Shown here piece by piece: positions 60,698 through 64,000 of a stretch of 64,000 bases of DNA. The DNA comes from Brevibacterium yomogidense (GTDB lineage Bacteria > Actinomycetota > Actinomycetes > Actinomycetales > Brevibacteriaceae), in the NCBI RefSeq assembly GCF_900163715.1, contig NZ_FWFF01000010.1, forward strand, positions 50,491 through 114,490. Reading direction: 5' to 3'. Below the pieces are notes generated by a model. It made no database searches. It saw nothing but the letters and a program-made list of their open reading frames with translations, and was not told the DNA's origin. The translations under genes were made by a program, and so were the position numbers. Within the stretch, counting starts at the first letter, position 1. Every line of letters starts with the position of its first letter.

Positions 60698-61168
60698 ATG
60701 AAGGGCCTGAGCATCGTCTTCCACACGCCAGAGATCCCCGGCAACACCGGCAACGCAATCCGTCTTGCGGCCGTGACCGGAGCGCATCTGCACCTCGTCG
60801 AGCCCCTGGGCTTCGACCTCTCCGACGCGAAGCTGCGGCGGGCCGGGCTCGATTACCACGACCTCGCGCACGTGACGGTCCACCCGACCCTGGAGGACGT
60901 GTGGGAGACGCTGGGCGACCGCCGCGTCATCGCCTTCACGACGCACGCGCAGGACAGCTTCGCGGACGTCTCCTACCAGCCCGGGGACGTCCTTCTGTTC
61001 GGCAGGGAGTCCACGGGACTGCCCGACGAGGTCGCCGGTGATCCGCACGTCGATCTCCAGGTGCGGATCCCCATGCAGCCGTCCCGCCGGTCGCTCAATC
61101 TTGCGAACTCCGCCTCTATCGCTGTCTACGAGGCCTGGCGACAGCACGGGTACCCCGGCGGGGCGTGA
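60698..61168 (+). CDS. trmL: tRNA (cytidine(34)-2'-O)-methyltransferase TrmL
   Basis: 156 residues, SPOUT class. Motifs: EIPGNTGNAIRLAAVTGAHL, VLLFGRESTGLPDE, and IPMQPSRRSLNLANSASIAV, which form the knotted SAM site. TrmL methylates the wobble ribose of some leucine tRNAs; a tRNA-Leu(GAG) gene is in the same window. TAGGCT lies 9 nt before ATG 60698, so a very short leader is likely. Confidence 0.9.
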   Translation: MKGLSIVFHTPEIPGNTGNAIRLAAVTGAHLHLVEPLGFDLSDAKLRRAGLDYHDLAHVTVHPTLEDVWETLGDRRVIAFTTHAQDSFADVSYQPGDVLLFGRESTGLPDEVAGDPHVDLQVRIPMQPSRRSLNLANSASIAVYEAWRQHGYPGGA

Positions 61169-61176
61169 CGAGGCGA

Positions 61177-61182
61177 TATGAT
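61177..61182 (+). promoter_or_regulatory. -10 element (TATGAT) of pdxK
   Basis: TATGAT would give a leader of about 90 nt before ATG 61281. No known riboswitch was recognised in that leader. Confidence 0.4.
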
Positions 61183-61280
61183 CGAGGCGATCCGTCCGGG
61201 CTCAGCGACGCGCCTCCCCAGGCAGTCGTCGCAGCTCGGAAGCCGACACTGAAGACCAACGACGAAGGACATCGTCTCGC

Positions 61281-62147
61281 ATGACTGACCCCACCACTCC
61301 CCGCGTCCTCACCATTGCAGGATCTGATGTGTCCGGAGGTGCGGGCCTCGCGGCGGACCTCAAGATGATCAACGAGTACGGTGCGTTCGGCACCGCCGTC
61401 GTCACCTGCGTCGTCACGTTCGACCCGGACGACTCGTTCGGGCACGTCATCAACTTCCTCGACACGGACCTCATCGTCCAGCAGCTGGAGTCCACACTCG
61501 CGATCCACGACTTCTCCGTCATCAAGTCGGGGATGCTCGGGTCCGTCGAGTCGGCGCTCGCCCTCGCCGACCGTCTCCGCGAGAACGAGCTGCCCTACGT
61601 CTTCGACCCCGTGCTCGTCTGCAAGGGCAGCGGCACGATGGTCGATCTCAAGGACCTGTTCGTCGAGAACCTCGTGCCCCTGGCGACTGTCATCACCCCG
61701 AACCTCGAAGAGGCGGCGACGCTGACCGGCGCGGATCCGATCGAGTCGATCGACGAGATGGTCACTGCCGCGCGTGCGATCAAGGCGATGGGAGCCAAGC
61801 ACGTGGTCGTCAAGGGCGGCGCGCGCCTGGCCGGGCCGGATGCCATCGACGTCCTGCTCGAGGAGACGGAATCAGGAGAGCGCGTCACCGTCCTGACCGC
61901 GCCGAAGGCTCACGAGAAGCTCGTGAACGGTGCGGGGTGCTCCTTCGCCTCCTCGATCGCGGCGGGACTGGCGACCGGTCTCGACGTCGCGGAAGCGGCT
62001 CGCAGTGCGAAGGCCCGGATCGCCCACGGGATCGCCTCCTCGCTCACGAACGCGACCGGGGTCGATTCGCTCTTCCACCCCGCCTCGCGCGTGCAGCCGC
62101 AGGAGGGACTGTTCGTGACGGTCGAGGAGTACGGCGCTGACGACTGA
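61281..62147 (+). CDS. pdxK: Pyridoxal/pyridoxine kinase (ThiD-type PdxK)
   Basis: 288 residues of the ribokinase family. VLTIAGSDVSGGAGLAADLK begins the substrate site; SVIKSGMLGSVES, FDPVLVCKGSG and VVVKGGARL follow; the ATP/anion-hole motif is KLVNGAGCSFASSIAAGLA. The GAGC form with Cys, rather than GTGC-T or GAGD, is the pattern of the ThiD-like pyridoxal kinases of Staphylococcus and Bacillus. Hydroxymethylpyrimidine kinase activity cannot be excluded. AAGGA lies 11 nt before the ATG. Confidence 0.82.
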   Translation: MTDPTTPRVLTIAGSDVSGGAGLAADLKMINEYGAFGTAVVTCVVTFDPDDSFGHVINFLDTDLIVQQLESTLAIHDFSVIKSGMLGSVESALALADRLRENELPYVFDPVLVCKGSGTMVDLKDLFVENLVPLATVITPNLEEAATLTGADPIESIDEMVTAARAIKAMGAKHVVVKGGARLAGPDAIDVLLEETESGERVTVLTAPKAHEKLVNGAGCSFASSIAAGLATGLDVAEAARSAKARIAHGIASSLTNATGVDSLFHPASRVQPQEGLFVTVEEYGADD

Positions 62148-62206
62148 ACGGCCGAGGACTGGACGGCCGAGGGCTGAATGATCACCGGTCGGGCACACCG
62201 CTGAAT

Positions 62207-62253
62207 GACTGCGGGCCCGGAACCCTCGCGAAGAGGATTCCGGGCCCGCAGTC
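62207..62253. terminator. Bidirectional hairpin terminator between pdxK and rpmE2
   Basis: A perfect 16-bp stem (GACTGCGGGCCCGGAA with TTCCGGGCCCGCAGTC) with further CCTC/GAGG pairing near the loop, between convergent genes. Confidence 0.85.
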
Positions 62254-62267
62254 GTGTGAGGACGCGT

Positions 62268-62525
62268 TCAGCCGCGGCGGCCGAAGCCCTTGTAGCGGTC
62301 CTTGAACTTCTCCACGCGGCCGGCGGAGTCGAGGATGCGCTGCTTGCCCGTGTAGAACGGGTGCGATGCCGAAGAGATCTCGACGTCGATCACGGGGTAC
62401 GTGTTGCCGTCCTCCCACTCGAGGGTCTTCTCGCTCGTCGCGGTCGACCGGGTGAGGAACTTGGTGCCGGAAGCGAGGTCATTGAAGATGACCGGGCTGT
62501 ACTCCGGGTGGATGTCCTTCTTCAT
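62268..62525 (-). CDS. rpmE2: Ribosomal protein L31 type B
   Basis: 85 residues: [20 protein letters not shown], then [20 protein letters not shown]. It lacks the CxxC pairs of zinc-binding L31, so it is the zinc-free paralogue, usually produced when zinc is scarce. No Zur box was found by eye. AAAGGA precedes ATG 62525. It is preceded by a long, structured leader. Confidence 0.95.
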   Translation of the reverse strand: MKKDIHPEYSPVIFNDLASGTKFLTRSTATSEKTLEWEDGNTYPVIDVEISSASHPFYTGKQRILDSAGRVEKFKDRYKGFGRRG

Positions 62526-62664
62526 TCTGAGTCCTTTGCTGTGAATTCTGATCAGGCCCTGATGCAGCTCGCGCTGCCTGCCAGTGCCCGAATTCCGCAC
62601 TGATCCGCAACCGACATGGAGGTCTGGCCCCGAGGGGCCGCGCGCGGACCAGCTACCCATTGTA
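62526..62664 (-). promoter_or_regulatory. Promoter and structured 5' leader of rpmE2
   Basis: TACAAT (minus, 62664-62659) is a good -10, giving a leader of about 125 nt. On the RNA sense strand it contains GGCCCC-TC-GGGGCC (62639-62626) inside a GGTC/GACC outer pair, then GCAGC-GCGA-GCTGC (62577-62564, a GNRA-capped hairpin) and ATCAGG-G-CCTGAT (62563-62551). This could be an L31 autogenous leader of the kind described for actinobacteria. Confidence 0.5.
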
Positions 62665-62687
62665 CACAGCTGCGGGCCACTCCTGGT

Positions 62688-62693
62688 TAGGCT
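62688..62693 (+). promoter_or_regulatory. Leaderless-type -10 (TAGGCT) of the YbaK gene
   Basis: TAGGCT, 6 nt, then ATG 62700. Confidence 0.5.
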
Positions 62694-62699
62694 GAGGAC

Positions 62700-63263
62700 A
62701 TGAGCATTCTTCCCGAGTCCGTGACCACGTTCGCCCTGCCCGAGGCGGCCGAGCAGCAGCCGCCCCTCCTGGGAGACCCGGTCGCTCGAACCGCCGCCGA
62801 GGCCCCGGCCGCCCTGCAGGATGCCCGCGCCTTCGCGATCGATCCGGACCTCGCGGACACCGCAGCGCTGATGGAGGCGTACGGCCTGCCTGCGGAGGCT
62901 TCAGCGAACTGCGTGGTGATCGCCGGAACGCGGGATGGGGATGAGCGAATTGCGGCGTGCGTGGTCCTGGCGTCCACGCGTGCGGATGTGAACAAGCGGG
63001 CCAGGAAGCTGCTGGATGTGCGCAAGGCGTCCTTCCTGTCGATGGACCGGGCCGTCCAGGACTCCGGGATGGAGTACGGGGGCATCGGCCCGATCGGGCT
63101 GCCGGACGGTTGGCGACTGCTGATCGACTCGCGCGTGGTGGAGCAGGCGGAGGTGGTGATCGGCTCGGGGATCCGCGGGTCGAAGATCGTGCTGCCCGGT
63201 GCGGCTCTCGCACAGCTGCCCGCGGCCGAGGTCGTCGAGGACCTCGCGGTCGCGGTCGCCTGA
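62700..63263 (+). CDS. YbaK/EbsC family aminoacyl-tRNA deacylase
   Basis: 187 residues. The YbaK core is visible in [40 protein letters not shown] and [20 protein letters not shown], ending in [19 protein letters not shown]. Members hydrolyse mischarged Cys- or Ala-tRNA(Pro). The first about 40 residues are a less conserved lead. Leaderless start. Confidence 0.85.
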   Translation: MSILPESVTTFALPEAAEQQPPLLGDPVARTAAEAPAALQDARAFAIDPDLADTAALMEAYGLPAEASANCVVIAGTRDGDERIAACVVLASTRADVNKRARKLLDVRKASFLSMDRAVQDSGMEYGGIGPIGLPDGWRLLIDSRVVEQAEVVIGSGIRGSKIVLPGAALAQLPAAEVVEDLAVAVA

Positions 63264-63350
63264 TGGATGGGGTCAGGAGTTTTCCACAGGTCTGAGCCGG
63301 TCTCTTCCGAAACTCGAGGAGAGCGGATAGATTAGCGCCCACTGACATCA

Positions 63351-63980
63351 ATGCTGATGGGGTGGTTGTGGGTGGAGGGTTTCCGACCAGGCGCACGGTT
63401 GTGCCCCGGGGCGTCTCGCCGAGGTGCGAGAACCCGCCGACCGCTCAGAGTCGCCGCAGCCGCGCTGGCAGCGCTGTCGCTGCTCGGGCTGTCCGGGTGT
63501 TCGGGAGCGGCCGATGCCGCACCCACGGTCGGTCCCACCGCTGGCGCCGACGAGCCCACAGAACCGACCGAGTACCAGCCATCCCTGCCGCCCTATACGA
63601 GCGAAGTCGACCTGTCGGCAGAAGATGAAGCCGAGGTCGAAGAGCTCCTGCTGCTGATTGATGAGTTCAGCACGTATACGTCGGATGTCACCGCGCAATC
63701 AGTATCTGGTTTACAGTCCATTAAAGACAACCTGGATCCGAAATTTATCTCGTCACATGAAGAGTTTGTCTCAGAAGTTAACGCTGATGGCCACGAAGTA
63801 GGCGGTTCTGTCACCATTTCCGATACTGCGGTTTGGCGATTCGAGGATCACAATTACGCAATGGTCGGAATTTGTTATGACTACGATCACTGGGGCGTGG
63901 TTGACCCGGATACTGGTGATGCCGTTGAGGGCCATGAGGTTAACCGGCTCATCGTAAAAGAGAGTGTAGAAGTGGTCTGA
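63351..63980 (+). CDS. Lipoprotein of unknown function with a low-GC C-terminal half
   Basis: 209 residues. A long, Arg-rich N-terminal region leads to a membrane segment (VAAAALAALSLLGLSGCSGA) with lipobox LSGC, then a Thr/Pro/Glu linker and a soluble domain with no recognised family (LLLIDEFSTYTSDVTAQSV; ISDTAVWRFEDHNYAMVGI). Bases from about 63660 are roughly 48% G+C by hand count and use AT-rich codons rare elsewhere in the window. The start is uncertain: ATG 63351 or GTG 63372. Probably acquired or recombined, and possibly the edge of a genomic island continuing beyond the window. Confidence 0.65.
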   Translation: MLMGWLWVEGFRPGARLCPGASRRGARTRRPLRVAAAALAALSLLGLSGCSGAADAAPTVGPTAGADEPTEPTEYQPSLPPYTSEVDLSAEDEAEVEELLLLIDEFSTYTSDVTAQSVSGLQSIKDNLDPKFISSHEEFVSEVNADGHEVGGSVTISDTAVWRFEDHNYAMVGICYDYDHWGVVDPDTGDAVEGHEVNRLIVKESVEVV

Positions 63981-64000
63981 AGCCGCCGGTGTCTAGCAGT

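Noticed and set aside
63280..63290. TTTTCCACAG resembling a DnaA box
   Set aside because: A single site without neighbours, dnaA, dnaN or parAB; it is not an origin.

Overview
This window comes from a high-GC Gram-positive actinobacterium. A hand-counted stretch in a gene near the right end is about 72% G+C. The window carries actinobacterial hallmarks: a complete Pup-proteasome system (dop, pup, prcB, prcA, pafA, mpa), PafBC, RbpA, a mycothiol ligase (mshC), SecA2 and a Rpf-type cell-wall hydrolase. The small DUF families (DUF3054, DUF3090, DUF3866) and the gene context suggest the Micrococcales, but the genus cannot be fixed from this sequence. From about 7.6 kb to 40 kb the gene order recalls the Mycobacterium tuberculosis Rv2090-Rv2141 region: exonuclease, helY, tatC-tatA, pafC-pafB, pafA, prcA-prcB, pup, dop, mpa, trmI, RecB-like nuclease, PAC2, mshC, DUF3090, phosphatase, uppP, M20 peptidase.

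Layout. 1-7.5 kb: partial TetR gene, Rpf-like hydrolase, an operon of an AlkZ-like winged-helix protein with a UvrA-like ATPase, rbpA behind a sigma-R-type promoter, polyprenol-phosphate mannosyltransferase and a degenerate amidohydrolase. 7.6-20.5 kb: a fused 5'-3'/3'-5' exonuclease, secA2, helY, the Tat genes, pafBC and two FKBP-type isomerases. 20.5-28.5 kb: the Pup-proteasome genes and trmI. 28.5-41 kb: site-2 protease, Fe-S RecB-like nuclease, mshC with SCO1664/DUF3090, uppP, transporter, peptidase and PIG-L deacetylase. 41-44 kb: a sulfolipid pair (sqdB-sqdX) and tRNA-Leu(GAG). 44-50 kb: a divergent TetR-controlled fatty-acid cluster (MaoC, FabG4, thiolase versus acyl-CoA oxidase). 50-52.7 kb: metX-metY. 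52.9-58.8 kb: an SOS-controlled mutasome cassette (imuA-imuB-dnaE2) with a perfect LexA box. 58.8-64 kb: DUF222/HNH protein, trmL, pdxK, rpmE2 with a structured leader, YbaK and a lipoprotein whose second half is only about 48% G+C.

Themes. Three stress layers lie together: thiol-oxidative (sigma-R-type promoter of rbpA, mycothiol), DNA damage (PafBC, LexA-controlled mutasome, AlkZ/UvrA-like pair) and protein turnover (Pup-proteasome). About sixteen genes have a TANNNT -10 element only 6-7 nt before ATG/GTG and no Shine-Dalgarno site, so leaderless transcription looks common. Four such genes form tightly spaced divergent pairs; in pafB/DUF3866 the two -10 elements overlap. The strongest candidates for something undescribed are the FEN-DEDDh exonuclease fusion, the overlapping pafB promoter, an Mpa without its proteasome-docking tail, the sulfolipid genes in an apparently non-photosynthetic actinobacterium, and the compositionally foreign lipoprotein at the right edge.
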